The notes under the pieces were generated by a model that worked only from the letters and a program-made list of their open reading frames with translations, was not told the origin of the DNA and made no database searches. Made by a program: the position numbers and the translations under genes. Of a stretch of 64,000 nt of DNA, positions 8,440 to 18,358 are shown piece by piece; position 1 is the stretch's first letter; each line of letters starts with the position of its first letter. This DNA is from Halorussus pelagicus (GTDB lineage: Archaea > Halobacteriota > Halobacteria > Halobacteriales > Haladaptataceae), in NCBI RefSeq assembly GCF_004087835.1, contig NZ_CP035120.1, positions 239,358 through 303,357 on the forward strand. The letters run 5' to 3'.

Positions 8440-9642
8440 GTGACCGACGACGCAGACGCCTCGAACTCCCGCCGCCGGACCGTCGGCCTCGTCGCCGGAC
8501 TCTTCACACTCTCGGCGGCGGCGGGCGCGTACGAAATCGCGCCCGCCAGCGTCCTCCCGCTGGTCAGGGACTCGCTCGGAGTCGGCCCGACCGCGGCGTC
8601 GTGGCTGGTCAGCGTGATGTACCTGACCGCCGTTGTCGCCAGCGTCCCGGTCGGAGTCGTCCTCGACCGCGTTCGCGTTCGGCGCGTGGTCGCAGTCGCC
8701 GCGCTCGCGCTCCTCGCGGCGGGCGCGTGGGGATGGGCCGCCGCGAGCGCGGGGGCCTACTGGTGGCTGGTCGCCTCCCGCGTCTTGGGCGGGTTCTCAT
8801 ACGTCGTGGTCTGGAACGCGGGCGCGAATCTGGTGGGGCAGGCCGTCGATTCCGACGTTCGCGCGACCGCAGTCGGCGTGTTCACCGCGAGCGCGCCGGT
8901 CGGGTTCGCGCTGGGCCAGTTCGGCAGTCCCCTGCTCGCCGACCCCTTCGGGTGGGCCGCCACGCTCCCCGTCTTCGCGGCCATCGCGGTGGTCGGCGTC
9001 ACCGTCTTCCTGCTGGCGACGCGGGACCAGCGCATCGGCGTCCAGACCGCGACGCCCTCGCGCGCGGAGGTCCGGGACCTGTTCACCAACCGAGGAGCGT
9101 GGACGCTCTACGGACTGTCCTTTCTGGCGTTCTCGCTGTACCTGTTCCTGAACAGTTGGCTCCCGAGCTATCTGAACGATAGCCTCGGCGTCTCGCTCGC
9201 GGTCAGCGGCCTGCTGACCGCGCTCTTTCCCGCGGTCGGCGTCGTCTCGCGGACCAGCGGCGGACTCATCTCGGACCGACTGTTCGGCGGGGAGCGCAGG
9301 CCGGTCGTCCTGCTGGCGTTCGTCGCGGCCGTGCCCTCCGTAGTCGGATTCGTCGCCGTCTCGCAAGTTGGCCCGGTCATCGCGCTCGTCGTCGTCGCCG
9401 GGTTCGCGGTCCAACTCTCTATCGGCCTGCTCTACACCTACGTGACCGAGGTGACGACGCCCGCGGTCCGGACCACGGCCATCTCGATGCTGACCAGCGT
9501 GGGCCTGTTCGGGGCCTTCGTCGCGCCCATCGCTGGCGGCGCGATAATCGACCGCGCGGGCTACCGACCGGCGTTTATGGTCGCTGGCGTCGTCGCGGTC
9601 CTCGGCGTCGCGTTGGCGTGGTACGCGCCGGACGCGGAGTAA
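8440..9642 (+). CDS. Major facilitator superfamily transporter
   Basis: 400 residues with about 12 hydrophobic helices and a GTG start. The loop between helices 2 and 3 has the family signature (GVVLDRVRVRRV), and GGLISDRLFGGERRP is the equivalent loop in the second half. Transport is probably driven by an ion gradient; the substrate is not predictable. It begins 81 bases after vapC on the same strand and may have its own promoter (TTTTATAG, 8411-8418). Confidence 0.88.
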   Translation: MTDDADASNSRRRTVGLVAGLFTLSAAAGAYEIAPASVLPLVRDSLGVGPTAASWLVSVMYLTAVVASVPVGVVLDRVRVRRVVAVAALALLAAGAWGWAAASAGAYWWLVASRVLGGFSYVVVWNAGANLVGQAVDSDVRATAVGVFTASAPVGFALGQFGSPLLADPFGWAATLPVFAAIAVVGVTVFLLATRDQRIGVQTATPSRAEVRDLFTNRGAWTLYGLSFLAFSLYLFLNSWLPSYLNDSLGVSLAVSGLLTALFPAVGVVSRTSGGLISDRLFGGERRPVVLLAFVAAVPSVVGFVAVSQVGPVIALVVVAGFAVQLSIGLLYTYVTEVTTPAVRTTAISMLTSVGLFGAFVAPIAGGAIIDRAGYRPAFMVAGVVAVLGVALAWYAPDAE

Positions 9643-9722
9643 CGTTTAGGTTCCGACCGCTTTCGGCGGAAGCTATATTGACTCTGCGAGACGACATCTA
9701 GAGTCGTACGGTGGGGGAAACC

Positions 9723-10988
9723 ATGCCAGACAAACCGCATCAGAACTTGGCCATCATCGGCCACGTTGACCACGGGAAATCGACGCTCGTGGGACGCCTC
9801 CTCTACGAGACGGGGAGCGTGCCCGAGCACATCATCGAACAGCACAAAGAGGAAGCCGAGGAGAAGGGCAAGGGCGGCTTCGAGTTCGCCTACGTGATGG
9901 ACAATCTCGCCGAGGAGCGCGAGCGCGGCGTCACCATCGACATCGCCCATCAGGAGTTCCAGACCGACGAGTATTATTTCACCATCGTGGACACGCCGGG
10001 CCACCGCGACTTCGTGAAAAACATGATTACGGGCGCGTCGCAGGCCGACAACGCGGTGCTGGTCGTCGCCGCCGACGACGGGGTGGCCCCACAGACGCAG
10101 GAACACGTCTTCCTCGCGCGGACGCTCGGCATCAACGAACTCATCGTCGCCGTCAACAAGATGGACCGAGTGGACTACGAGGAGAGTCGCTACCGAGAGG
10201 TCGTCACCGAAGTCGAAGACCTGCTGAATCAGGTCCGGTTCAACACCGAGGACGCGAGTTTCATTCCCATCTCCGCGCTCGAAGGCGACAACGTCATCGA
10301 GCGCAGCGGGAACATGGAGTGGTACGACGGCGAACTCGTCCTCGAATCGCTCAACAACCTCGAAGAACCGGAGCCACCGACCGACGCACCGCTCCGACTG
10401 CCGATTCAGGACGTGTACACGATTTCCGGTATTGGGACCGTTCCGGTCGGCCGCGTCGAGACGGGCGTCCTGAACACGGGCGATTCGGTGTCGTTCCAAC
10501 CGAGCGATGTGGGCGGCGAGGTCAAGACCATCGAGATGCACCACGAGGAGGTCCCGCAGGCCGAACCGGGCGACAACGTCGGGTTCAACGTCCGCGGCGT
10601 CGGCAAGGACGACATCCACCGCGGCGACGTGTGCGGCCCGGCCGACGACCCGCCGAGCGTGGCGGACACCTTCACCGCCCAAATCGTCGTGATGCAACAC
10701 CCGAGCGTCATCACCGACGGTTACACGCCGGTCTTCCACGCCCACACGGCGCAGGTCGCCTGTACCATCGAGTCCATCGACCAGAAGATAGACGCCTCCT
10801 CGGGCGAAGTCGAGGAGGAGAACCCCGACTTCATCCAGAGCGGGGACGCCGCCGTCATCACCGTCCGACCGCAAAAGCCGCTCTCGCTCGAACCGTCCTC
10901 GGAGATTCCGGAGTTAGGTAGCTTCGCGGTCCGGGACATGGGCCAGACCATCGCGGCGGGGCGCGTGCTGGAGGTCAACGAGGGCTGA
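9723..10988 (+). CDS. tef1a: Translation elongation factor 1-alpha
   Basis: 421 residues, the normal haloarchaeal EF-1alpha length. GTPase motifs: GHVDHGKS (13-20), DTPGH (90-94), NKMD and a SALEG-type G5. Two beta-barrel domains follow. It delivers aminoacyl-tRNA to the ribosome. The ATG at 9723 follows a G-rich GGTGGGGGAA stretch that could be a ribosome binding site. From memory, archaeal EF-1alpha usually has DCPGH at G3 and sits beside rpsJ and near fusA. Here the Cys is Thr and no ribosomal protein gene is nearby, so this may be a second copy. Confidence 0.93.
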   Translation: MPDKPHQNLAIIGHVDHGKSTLVGRLLYETGSVPEHIIEQHKEEAEEKGKGGFEFAYVMDNLAEERERGVTIDIAHQEFQTDEYYFTIVDTPGHRDFVKNMITGASQADNAVLVVAADDGVAPQTQEHVFLARTLGINELIVAVNKMDRVDYEESRYREVVTEVEDLLNQVRFNTEDASFIPISALEGDNVIERSGNMEWYDGELVLESLNNLEEPEPPTDAPLRLPIQDVYTISGIGTVPVGRVETGVLNTGDSVSFQPSDVGGEVKTIEMHHEEVPQAEPGDNVGFNVRGVGKDDIHRGDVCGPADDPPSVADTFTAQIVVMQHPSVITDGYTPVFHAHTAQVACTIESIDQKIDASSGEVEEENPDFIQSGDAAVITVRPQKPLSLEPSSEIPELGSFAVRDMGQTIAAGRVLEVNEG

Positions 10989-11064
10989 GTCGTCGGCCGT
11001 CGGGACTCGCCCTCCAGAAGGGCACATCGATTGATTTTACTATCCGTACGGAATTCGTTGTAAC

Positions 11065-11253
11065 ATGGGTTTTGGTAGCTACGACGAGTCCGAGCAGAAG
11101 GACCAAGAAAACGACTTCGACGAAGACGACGGCGTCAACGTTCACGAGAACTCCCACGAGGGCGAGGTTTCGTTCGACTCCGACGCCTCGCAGGACGAAC
11201 TTCTCGACCAGTTGAACGACATCAAGAACAGCGGCGACGACGACGAAGAGTAA
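11065..11253 (+). CDS. Small acidic haloarchaeal protein (DUF5786-like)
   Basis: 62 residues, extremely rich in Asp and Glu. The start MGFGSYDESEQ and the end LLDQLNDIKNSGDDDEE match a small conserved haloarchaeal family I recall as DUF5786. A TTTTACTAT box lies about 28 bases before the ATG, so it probably has its own leaderless transcript rather than being co-transcribed with EF-1alpha. No function is known. Confidence 0.75.
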   Translation: MGFGSYDESEQKDQENDFDEDDGVNVHENSHEGEVSFDSDASQDELLDQLNDIKNSGDDDEE

Positions 11254-11343
11254 CCCCTTCTTCGAGACTGTCTGTTCTACTTCTGTCGCGTTCGCCGTCG
11301 AGCGACCGCGAGATTTTGCTGTCAGTTCGTCAGGCCCGACTCG

Positions 11344-14300
11344 TCACCGCCCGGCGAGCGCCGCGGCCAGCTTTTCGACGGGATGAGGTGGCTCGGCGGC
11401 CGACTCCTCGCGGTCGCCGAGTTGCGTGCGACAGGACGCGCCCGGCGCGACGACCGTCTCGCCGTCGCTGTCCTCGACCTGGTCGAAGAGGATGTTGCCG
11501 ATAGCTCGACTCATCGAGTAATGTTCGGCCTCGTAGCCGAAGCTTCCGGCCATGCCGCAACACCCCGAGTCGAGGGGGTCCACGCGGTAGCCAGCGCGCC
11601 GAAGGACGCCGACCGCGTGGTGGTCCTTCTTGGTCGCCTTCTGGTGGCAGTGGCCGTGGTAGGTCAGCGTCTCGTCGGGTGCGTCGAACGTGGCGTTCTC
11701 GTCCAGTCGGAACGTATCGACGTACTCGCAGACGCCGTAGGCGTTCGCCGCGACTAGCTCGGCGTCGGGCGCGAGCGCATCGTCGCCGAGCAGGTCGAGG
11801 TAGTCCGACTGGAACATCACCGCGTCGGAGGGTTCGGCGACCACGAGGTCCCATCCGTCCTCGATTCGGGGCGCGAGTTTCCGGACGTTCTCGCGGGCCG
11901 TCTCGCGCGCCTCATCCACGAGGCTCTTGGAGAAAGCGGGCCGCCCGCTGTCGGTCACGTCGTTCGGGATGCGGACGTGGACGTTCGCGGCTTCGAGCGC
12001 CCGGACGGCCGCCTTCCCGACTTCTGGATGGCCGTAGTTGGTGTACGGGTCGGCGAGGACCATTGCCTTGCGGTCGGCCTCCGCCGCGCCGACTTGCGGC
12101 CCGCGGTCGGCGTACCAGTCTCGAAGCGTCTCGCGGCGAAACTCGGGGAGGCTCCGCTCGCTGGCGATTCCGGCCAGTTTCTCCATCGCGGCGCGCGCGC
12201 CGGGAAGCTTCGTCGCCCAGTTCGAGAGCGGCGCGAGCGCGCTCCCCACCGAGAGCAGGGTCTCGGTGTTAGCGAACAGGCGAGTCCGGAGACCGACGCC
12301 CTCGCGCTGGTGGCGCTCGTGTTCGATTTCGGCTTTCAGCTTCGCCATATCGACGCCGCTCGGGCAGTCGTGTTTGCATCCCTTACAGCCGATACAGAGG
12401 TCCAGCACCTCGTCGGCGAACTCCTCGCTGAACAGTTCTTCGTCCGGTAGGTCGCCGGACATCGCCTGCCGGAGCATGTTCGCCCGGCCGCGAGTCGATG
12501 TTATTTCCTCGTCGGCGGCCCGGTAAGTCGGACACATCACGCCGCCGGTGGTCTCTTGGTCGCCGCGACAGCCCGCACAGCCGTGACAGAGTTCGACCAT
12601 CCCCTGCAGGCCGTTGTCGTTGTCCCAAGCGAGTTCCGGGGCGAACCCGGCGTCGAACTCGTAGTCGGCGTTCGAGCGCAGGTTCTCGGTCATATCTACG
12701 ATTCTCGCGCGCTCGGGCGCGCGTGGCGGCAACTCCTCCGACTCGTCGTAGCCACAGACCTGTCCGGGATTCAGGAGCCAATCGGGGTCGAACGCGGTCT
12801 TGAGGTCCCGAAACGTCCGCCAGAGGTCCTCGCCGTAGAGTTTCCGGTTCCACTGGGTCCGGGCGCGGCCGTCGCCGTGTTCGCCCGAGACCGACCCGCC
12901 GTACGTGACCACGAGGTCGGTCACGGCGTCGGCGATCGACTCCATCGTCTCGACGCCCGTCTCGGTCTTGGTGTTCACGAGCGGCCGGATATGGAGGACG
13001 CCCGGCCCGGCGTGGGCGTAGTAACTGGCGAACGTGTCGTGGTCATCGAGAACGTCCTGAAAGTCGGCGACGAACTCGGGGAGATTCTCGGCCGGAACGG
13101 CGGTGTCCTCGATGAACGAGCCGTGCTTTTCGTCCGAGGTTCTGGAGAGCAAAATGGGGAGACCGGACTTGCGCATCTTCCAGAACTTCGCGCGCTCCTC
13201 GGCGTCGTGGGCCTCCATCGCGGCGACCGCGTAGTGGGGGTCCGCCGTGCGCTCGGCCGCGCCGTCGCTCGGGTCGGTCTCGGTGGTCGCGCCGGGCGCG
13301 CGGTCGGCGACGAGGTCCGCGACCTTCTGACGGCCGTCCGCGTCGTCCTCGGCGTAGAACTCCACGAGAAGCACCGAGTCGGTGCCCTCGGGGAGCATCC
13401 CCACCACGTCGCGGAACTCGTCGGTCTCGGACGCGAGGTCGAGGAGTACGTCGTCCATCACCTCGACGGCGGCCGGGTCGTGTTCGAGGACGGGCGAAAC
13501 GTCCTCCATCGCGTCGAGAACGTCGTCGTAGGTCAACAGCGCGACGGCCTTCGTCTCGGGGACGGGTTCGAGCGAGACGGTCGCCTCGGTGACGACCGCG
13601 AGGGTCCCCTCGCTCCCCGCGAGCAGTTTGGCGAGGTTGACGGAGCCAGTTTCGGCTTCCGCCGCGAGAACGTCCAGATTGTACCCCGAGACGTTGCGCT
13701 TCAGGTCCGGATAGCGCGCGTCGATTTCGCCGGTCTCCTCGTCGAGAATCCGGGCCACCTCGGCGTAGATTCGCGCTTCGAGGTCGCCCTCGGGGTCGCC
13801 GTCCTCCCGAAGCGTCTCGACTTCGACCTCGCCGAGCGTCGTCACGGTCCCGTCCGCGAGGACCACCTCGCACTCCTCGACGTAGGCGTCAGTCTTGCCG
13901 TATTTCAGCGAATGGGACCCCGTGGAGTTGTTTCCGATGGCTCCCCCGAGGACGCTCTTGTCGCCCCACGCGGGGTCGGGCGCGAACTTCAAGTCGTGGG
14001 GCGCGAGTTCGGCGTTCAGTTCGCCGAGGGTGACGCCGGGTTCGGCCCGCGCGACCGCCTCGTCGGGGTCGAACGAGACGAGACCGTCCATGTGCCGGGT
14101 GAAGTCGAGGACCACCGCCTCGTTGACGGTCTGTCCGGCGAGACTGGTGCCGCCGCCCCGCGGGAGGACGGGAATCTCGCGCTCGGCGCAGTAGGAGACG
14201 ACCGACGCCACATCGTCGGTGTCGGTCGGGAAGACGACGCCGATGGGGGTCTGCTCGTAGATGCTGGCGTCGGTAGCGTACAACTGCCGGGTGTAGGTGT

Positions 14301-14430
14301 CGAAGCGTACGTCGCCCGCGACGCGCGCGTCGAGGTCGGCCATCAGGCCGGGGCGCTCGATATCCTCGTCGCGGTAGTCGTAATCCCCGCCCTCGGCGGG
14401 GTCGGGGGAGTCGGTCGGTCGAATGGCCAT
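11344..14430 (-). CDS. FAD-linked / Fe-S dehydrogenase (GlcD-GlpC fusion, D-lactate dehydrogenase-like)
   Basis: 1028 residues. Residues about 50-600 are a GlcD-type flavoprotein: FAD loop LPRGGGTSLAGQTVNEAVVL, then GAIGNNSTGSHSLKYG, then a C-terminal oxidase cap. The rest is GlpC-like: a ferredoxin-type cluster region with CHGCAGC and LCIGCKGCKHDCPSG, then CCG-type cysteine modules (YHGHCHQKATKKDH and LDSGCCGMAGSFGYE). This architecture suits a respiratory D-2-hydroxyacid dehydrogenase passing electrons from FAD through Fe-S centres to quinone. No transmembrane segment is apparent. It stands alone on this strand. Confidence 0.9.
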   Translation of the reverse strand: MAIRPTDSPDPAEGGDYDYRDEDIERPGLMADLDARVAGDVRFDTYTRQLYATDASIYEQTPIGVVFPTDTDDVASVVSYCAEREIPVLPRGGGTSLAGQTVNEAVVLDFTRHMDGLVSFDPDEAVARAEPGVTLGELNAELAPHDLKFAPDPAWGDKSVLGGAIGNNSTGSHSLKYGKTDAYVEECEVVLADGTVTTLGEVEVETLREDGDPEGDLEARIYAEVARILDEETGEIDARYPDLKRNVSGYNLDVLAAEAETGSVNLAKLLAGSEGTLAVVTEATVSLEPVPETKAVALLTYDDVLDAMEDVSPVLEHDPAAVEVMDDVLLDLASETDEFRDVVGMLPEGTDSVLLVEFYAEDDADGRQKVADLVADRAPGATTETDPSDGAAERTADPHYAVAAMEAHDAEERAKFWKMRKSGLPILLSRTSDEKHGSFIEDTAVPAENLPEFVADFQDVLDDHDTFASYYAHAGPGVLHIRPLVNTKTETGVETMESIADAVTDLVVTYGGSVSGEHGDGRARTQWNRKLYGEDLWRTFRDLKTAFDPDWLLNPGQVCGYDESEELPPRAPERARIVDMTENLRSNADYEFDAGFAPELAWDNDNGLQGMVELCHGCAGCRGDQETTGGVMCPTYRAADEEITSTRGRANMLRQAMSGDLPDEELFSEEFADEVLDLCIGCKGCKHDCPSGVDMAKLKAEIEHERHQREGVGLRTRLFANTETLLSVGSALAPLSNWATKLPGARAAMEKLAGIASERSLPEFRRETLRDWYADRGPQVGAAEADRKAMVLADPYTNYGHPEVGKAAVRALEAANVHVRIPNDVTDSGRPAFSKSLVDEARETARENVRKLAPRIEDGWDLVVAEPSDAVMFQSDYLDLLGDDALAPDAELVAANAYGVCEYVDTFRLDENATFDAPDETLTYHGHCHQKATKKDHHAVGVLRRAGYRVDPLDSGCCGMAGSFGYEAEHYSMSRAIGNILFDQVEDSDGETVVAPGASCRTQLGDREESAAEPPHPVEKLAAALAGR

Positions 14431-14526
14431 GCCCGAGCGTTAAGAGGTCCAGCGCATAAATCCGTGGTCGTTGCCGCCGCGCGACGCCGTGAAACGTTTA
14501 ATGGTGGCGCGTCGCAAGGTCGAGTC

Positions 14527-14607
14527 ATGAGCGCAGACGTAACCGACGAGTTCGAGGACTCGCTCTTCGGGCGACTCGTAACCACTACGAAACCGGGGCG
14601 GATTTAA
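14527..14607 (+). CDS. Possible 26-residue small protein
   Basis: An ATG at 14527 opens a short frame, MSADVTDEFEDSLFGRLVTT plus six residues, ending TAA at 14607. A TTTAATGG box at about 14496 lies 28-30 bases upstream, the usual spacing for a leaderless transcript. It ends 23 bases before the downstream GTG. The acidic start looks haloarchaeal, but a frame this short can arise by chance. Confidence 0.35.
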   Translation: MSADVTDEFEDSLFGRLVTTTKPGRI

Positions 14608-14630
14608 CCGCAACTGCCCTACTCGGCCCC

Positions 14631-15344
14631 GTGAAGAACGTCACGGACAGAACGAGCAACCCGTTCGGCATGCGGCCGCCCTGCCCTCACGAGTGCGACT
14701 CGGGCGTCAGTGCCGTCTTCGGCTACGGCGACGCGAACGCCGACTTCCACCTCGTCGGCGACCATCCGGGCGTCCACGGCGGCCGAGAGACCGGGGTTCC
14801 GTTCACCGGAAGCGCCGCGGGCGAACGCCTCCAACCGGTGCTAAACGAGGTCGGACTCGTCGGCGACGCCTACAGCGACGACCCGGCGGTCGCAAACCTC
14901 TTCGCCAGCTATCGACACATGTGCTGTCTGCCCGACGGGACCGCCCCGAGCGAGACCAACTACGACCGACTGGAACCGTTCTTCGACGCGGAGTTGCGCG
15001 CCATCGCGGCCCACGTCCTCCTGCCGGTCGGCGAGCGCGCGACCAGCCACGTCCTACGGACCTACGCCGCCCGCGAGGCCCTGCTCGACAGAGCGGACGA
15101 CTCGACTGGTGACTCCGTGGATGGGGAGACGACCACCGAAAACGACCGAATGGCCGAACTCCACGGCGACCACGTTCCGGGCAGGGGCTTTCTGGTGATT
15201 CCGGTCCGCGAACCGACCGAGTGGGGCGAGGGCGACGCCGAGCGACTGGCCGCGTCGCTGTCGGACCTGCTGGCGACAGACTACCGCCAGACCGCCGACC
15301 TCGGGCGCTTCCTCGCGGAACACGACACCTACGAAGTGCGCTGA
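14631..15344 (+). CDS. Uracil-DNA glycosylase superfamily protein
   Basis: 237 residues, GTG start. The region FHLVGDHPGVHGGRETGVPF (about residues 41-60) followed by TGSAAGERLQPVL resembles the UDG family 4/5 pattern GExPGxxEDxxGxPFxGxAG. Cys pairs near the N-terminus (RPPCPHEC) and Cys101-102 could hold an Fe-S cluster as in family 4 enzymes. It would remove uracil or other damaged bases from DNA. The Glu/Asp after PG is replaced by His/Gly, so catalysis may differ. Part of a possible two-gene unit with the tiny frame upstream. Confidence 0.72.
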   Translation: MKNVTDRTSNPFGMRPPCPHECDSGVSAVFGYGDANADFHLVGDHPGVHGGRETGVPFTGSAAGERLQPVLNEVGLVGDAYSDDPAVANLFASYRHMCCLPDGTAPSETNYDRLEPFFDAELRAIAAHVLLPVGERATSHVLRTYAAREALLDRADDSTGDSVDGETTTENDRMAELHGDHVPGRGFLVIPVREPTEWGEGDAERLAASLSDLLATDYRQTADLGRFLAEHDTYEVR

Positions 15345-15403
15345 GGGTTCCGTGCGGGTTTCGCTCGCGGGTCGAAACACGACGCCGAAAATCGACCGGA
15401 GAG

Positions 15404-15574
15404 CTACTCGTACATCCGTCCGCCGGGAACGATGGCGTCGAAAAACGCCCGGACGGTGCCCAGTACGAGTTCGAGGACGACCGGCACGAGCGGAACGACG
15501 ACGAGGAGCGCGACGACAGCGCCGACCGCGACCGCCCCGATTTCGAGGGGTCCCGTGGGCTTGGGAAGCGCCAT
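15404..15574 (-). CDS. Small single-pass membrane protein (56 residues)
   Basis: MALPKPTGPLEIGAVAVGAV begins a short frame with one or two strongly hydrophobic stretches (about residues 11-33) and a C-terminal AFFDAIVPGGRMYE. Codon use and GC-rich third positions are like neighbouring genes. It converges on the glycosylase gene. Related small membrane proteins occur in many haloarchaea; function unknown. Confidence 0.6.
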   Translation of the reverse strand: MALPKPTGPLEIGAVAVGAVVALLVVVPLVPVVLELVLGTVRAFFDAIVPGGRMYE

Positions 15575-15792
15575 GAGACCTCCGACGACGGCATTCGTGA
15601 AAACGCTGGTGACGGGACCGGACGCGGACCTATTGGCGCGGAACCCGACGAAGACGGAGATGCACTTGACACGTTAGAGTCTGTTTCGGAGGCGACGAAG
15701 TTCGTCTCGTTCACCGACCGATTGCTGTAGAAAAGTGGAGTAGTTGCGGCCGGAAGAATCGAGAAAAGTTAGGAAAGTCGGGAGCGTCCGAC

Positions 15793-16044
15793 CTACTCCC
15801 CGCCGAACTCCGCACCGCAGTTCCCGCAGGCCATGCTCGCGGAGGGGAGCGCGCGCTGTGCGGTCACCAGTCCGCAGTCGTCGCAGATGCCGTAGAGGCG
15901 TTTGTCGGGGTCGATACCGCTGACGAACTCCATGCGTACCCACGCGTCGGGGTTGCGTTCGTCGTAGATTTCGACGCCGTCGTCGGTTCGCGTCCAGTTC
16001 ACCGGGTCGGCGTCCTGCTCGCGTCGCTCCAGTCGTTCGCTCAT
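15793..16044 (-). CDS. Zinc-ribbon protein
   Basis: 83 residues. A leading acidic and polar segment (NWTRTDDGVEIYDERNPDAW) is followed by CDDCG (about 53-57) and CGNCGAEF (about 73-80), which together look like one zinc ribbon. A conserved haloarchaeal small protein by appearance; no catalytic motif. The ATG at 16044 is about 145 bases from the divergent hydrolase start. Confidence 0.68.
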   Translation of the reverse strand: MSERLERREQDADPVNWTRTDDGVEIYDERNPDAWVRMEFVSGIDPDKRLYGICDDCGLVTAQRALPSASMACGNCGAEFGGE

Positions 16045-16189
16045 CGGGTACTCGAAGGGCGAGCGGTATCTATGATAAACGTTGCGGATGAATTTTTACT
16101 ACGGAAGTAATAAAACTCTTCTCCGCGGGCGCTCCCGGAGAGAACGCCGAGAGAGAAAACGACTTACCCGGAAGGGGCCGAGTACGAAC

Positions 16190-17173
16190 GTGAAACGGAT
16201 TCAACTCGGGAACACCGTCTTCGAGGGGCGCAACGACGCCTACCTGTTCGACCGCGAGTCGGGACCGACGACGCTGGTGGACACCGGCGTCGCCACCGAC
16301 GACGTGCGCCAGCAGGTCCGGGCGGGACTGGCCGAGTACGGCCGGGAGTTCGCCGACCTCGACCGAATTCTGCTGACTCACTGGCACCACGACCACGCGG
16401 GACTCGCTGGCGAGATACAGGCCGAGAGCGACGCGACAGTCTACGTCCACGAGGCCGACGCGCCGATGGTCGCGGGCGACGGAGCGAACCACAGGGCAGA
16501 AATCGAGGAGCGCAACCTCTTCGAGCGGTGGGGAATGCCCGAGGAAAAAGCGACCGAACTCTTCGACTTCCTCGAAGTTCACGACGAGATTCAGGGCGAG
16601 TCGCCGACCGTCGAGACGTTCGACAACGGCGAGACGTTCGACATCGGCGACGGGCAACTCCGCGCGGTTCACCTGCCGGGCCACGCCGACGGACTGTCCG
16701 GGTTCGAGTTCGCGGAAGACGGCGAGACCCACCTCCTCTCAGGCGACGCGCTCCTGCCGAAATACACCCCGAACGTCGGCGGCGCGGACCCCCGCGTCGA
16801 AGACCCGCTGGGGACCTACCTCGACTCGCTCGCCCGCATCGCTGACGCAGAGTACGACCGCGCGTGGCCGGGCCACCGCGACCCCATCGAGGACCCCGCG
16901 GCGCGAGCGCGCGAGATTCGGACCCACCACCGCGAGCGCACAGAGCGCGTGCTGGACGTTCTTGGCGAGCGCGACGCCGCCGACGCGTGGACCGTCAGCG
17001 CCGACCTCTTCGGCGACCTGTCGAACATCCACATCATGCACGGGCCGGGCGAGGCGTGGGCGCATCTCGACCACCTCGAACGGCAGGGCGTCGTCGCCCG
17101 GAGTGGCGCGGGCGAACACGACGAGTACGAACTCGTGGAGCGAGACCTCGACCTCGACGCGATATTCGAGTAA
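16190..17173 (+). CDS. Metallo-beta-lactamase-fold hydrolase
   Basis: 327 residues. The dinuclear zinc motif is HWHHDHAG (about residues 64-71), with downstream His in VHLPGHADG, Asp in LLSGDALLP and His in WPGHRDP. A C-terminal winged-helix-like extension (about 245-327, HLDHLERQGVVARS) is typical of the LACTB2/glyoxalase II-like subgroup. It likely hydrolyses a thioester or phosphodiester. I choose the GTG at 16190 because the arginine-rich open frame upstream is not family sequence. Confidence 0.88.
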   Translation: MKRIQLGNTVFEGRNDAYLFDRESGPTTLVDTGVATDDVRQQVRAGLAEYGREFADLDRILLTHWHHDHAGLAGEIQAESDATVYVHEADAPMVAGDGANHRAEIEERNLFERWGMPEEKATELFDFLEVHDEIQGESPTVETFDNGETFDIGDGQLRAVHLPGHADGLSGFEFAEDGETHLLSGDALLPKYTPNVGGADPRVEDPLGTYLDSLARIADAEYDRAWPGHRDPIEDPAARAREIRTHHRERTERVLDVLGERDAADAWTVSADLFGDLSNIHIMHGPGEAWAHLDHLERQGVVARSGAGEHDEYELVERDLDLDAIFE

Positions 17174-17329
17174 CGGGACGAGTAGATCGAGGTTGCGACC
17201 GACAGCGCGAAACCGCACCGTGAGCGTTCACCGAACCAGCCGATTTTCGACAGTAGGTGCGACGCGCAGAGACATTATTTCCTATATCAAATCGGAAAAA
17301 CTATCATATTCGATTAGTTGTTTGAAGAC

Positions 17330-18139
17330 ATGGCCGACACGGACTCAGGGGGACGACTCCGAAATGTCCTGCATAAACGACATGACGTTCTCGAGGTCCT
17401 CGCCAGCCGGTCGTGTACGAAGCCAGAACTGATAGATCTCGTGGAGAAGTCCCGGTCTACAATCGACCGCAGCGTTGACGACCTCAAAGCCGTAGACTGT
17501 ATCGAGTGCCGTGACGGAAAGTATCACCCGACCACGAAAGGCCGACTCGCTCTCGCCGAACACACCGAGTACACGTCGATTACGGGGAGTCTCGACGACG
17601 CCGGTGAAATTCTCAATCACCTACCGAGCGACTGTGGGATAAGCAGCAGGTTCCTCAACGGCGTGACGATTCATCGGGGGAACCCGCACGTACCCGGCGC
17701 GGCACTCGACAAGCGCAACGAATTGCTTCACTCCTCGGAGCGGATGGTCGGACTCGCTCCGACCGCGCTCTGTTCGTACCCGGAAACGCTCGTCGATGTC
17801 GTTCGTAACCATTCAATCACCGTCGAAATCGTCATCGAGGACGCCGTCTTCCACTCACTCTCGGACGTGAGAGGCGACCAAATGGAGGCGTTGGTAGACC
17901 ACGAACAGATACAGTTCCACGTCGTCGAGGACTCACTTCCGTACGCGCTGTGGATAATGGAACGCCCCGAGGAAACGTACGTCGGAATTACGGTGTACGA
18001 AAACGGTGGCGTACAGGGTGTCCTGATGAACGACGCCGACGAAGCGGTCTCGTGGGGCAAAAGCGTCTACCAGCAGTATCGAGAGCGCATCGCCGGTCAC
18101 GACGAATCCGACGAAGACGGCGTAGCGGTCGTCAACTGA
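17330..18139 (+). CDS. Winged-helix transcriptional regulator with C-terminal sensor (FilR1-like)
   Basis: 269 residues from the ATG at 17330. The N-terminus is a winged helix (VLEVLASRSCTKPELIDLVE, then KSRSTIDRSVDDL). The C-terminal half (about 120-245) resembles the FilR1/DUF1724 regulatory domain of archaeal regulators (ITVEIVIEDAVFHSL, VGITVYENGGVQG). A weak AT-rich promoter (ATATCAAATCGG, 17283-17294) precedes it. It opens the AT-richer accessory segment and could control the exported protein that follows. Ligand unknown. Confidence 0.8.
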   Translation: MADTDSGGRLRNVLHKRHDVLEVLASRSCTKPELIDLVEKSRSTIDRSVDDLKAVDCIECRDGKYHPTTKGRLALAEHTEYTSITGSLDDAGEILNHLPSDCGISSRFLNGVTIHRGNPHVPGAALDKRNELLHSSERMVGLAPTALCSYPETLVDVVRNHSITVEIVIEDAVFHSLSDVRGDQMEALVDHEQIQFHVVEDSLPYALWIMERPEETYVGITVYENGGVQGVLMNDADEAVSWGKSVYQQYRERIAGHDESDEDGVAVVN

Positions 18140-18358
18140 CGCGTCGCTTTTTCTAAGAGGTCGTGCGTCGGTCCTTCGGTGCGTCGGCATTCGACGCGAA
18201 CAGCCGGTACGACGAGAATCGTCAAACCGCGATACGTTGTCCGATGCGTTTCCGTTTCGTGATATGAGCAAATGGCCGGGTAACGGTAACTCTGGTAGTT
18301 CAACGGAAATCAACCAGACAATGATTTAATTTTATTATGGGCATTAGTGGTATTTGCA

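Noticed and set aside
12556..14607. Long 683-codon plus-strand frame
   Set aside because: Mirror frame of the FAD/Fe-S dehydrogenase; composition is the usual shadow of GC-rich codons.
18264..18329. 21-residue frame before the six-cysteine gene
   Set aside because: No promoter-like box at the right spacing and no conserved-looking composition; probably chance.
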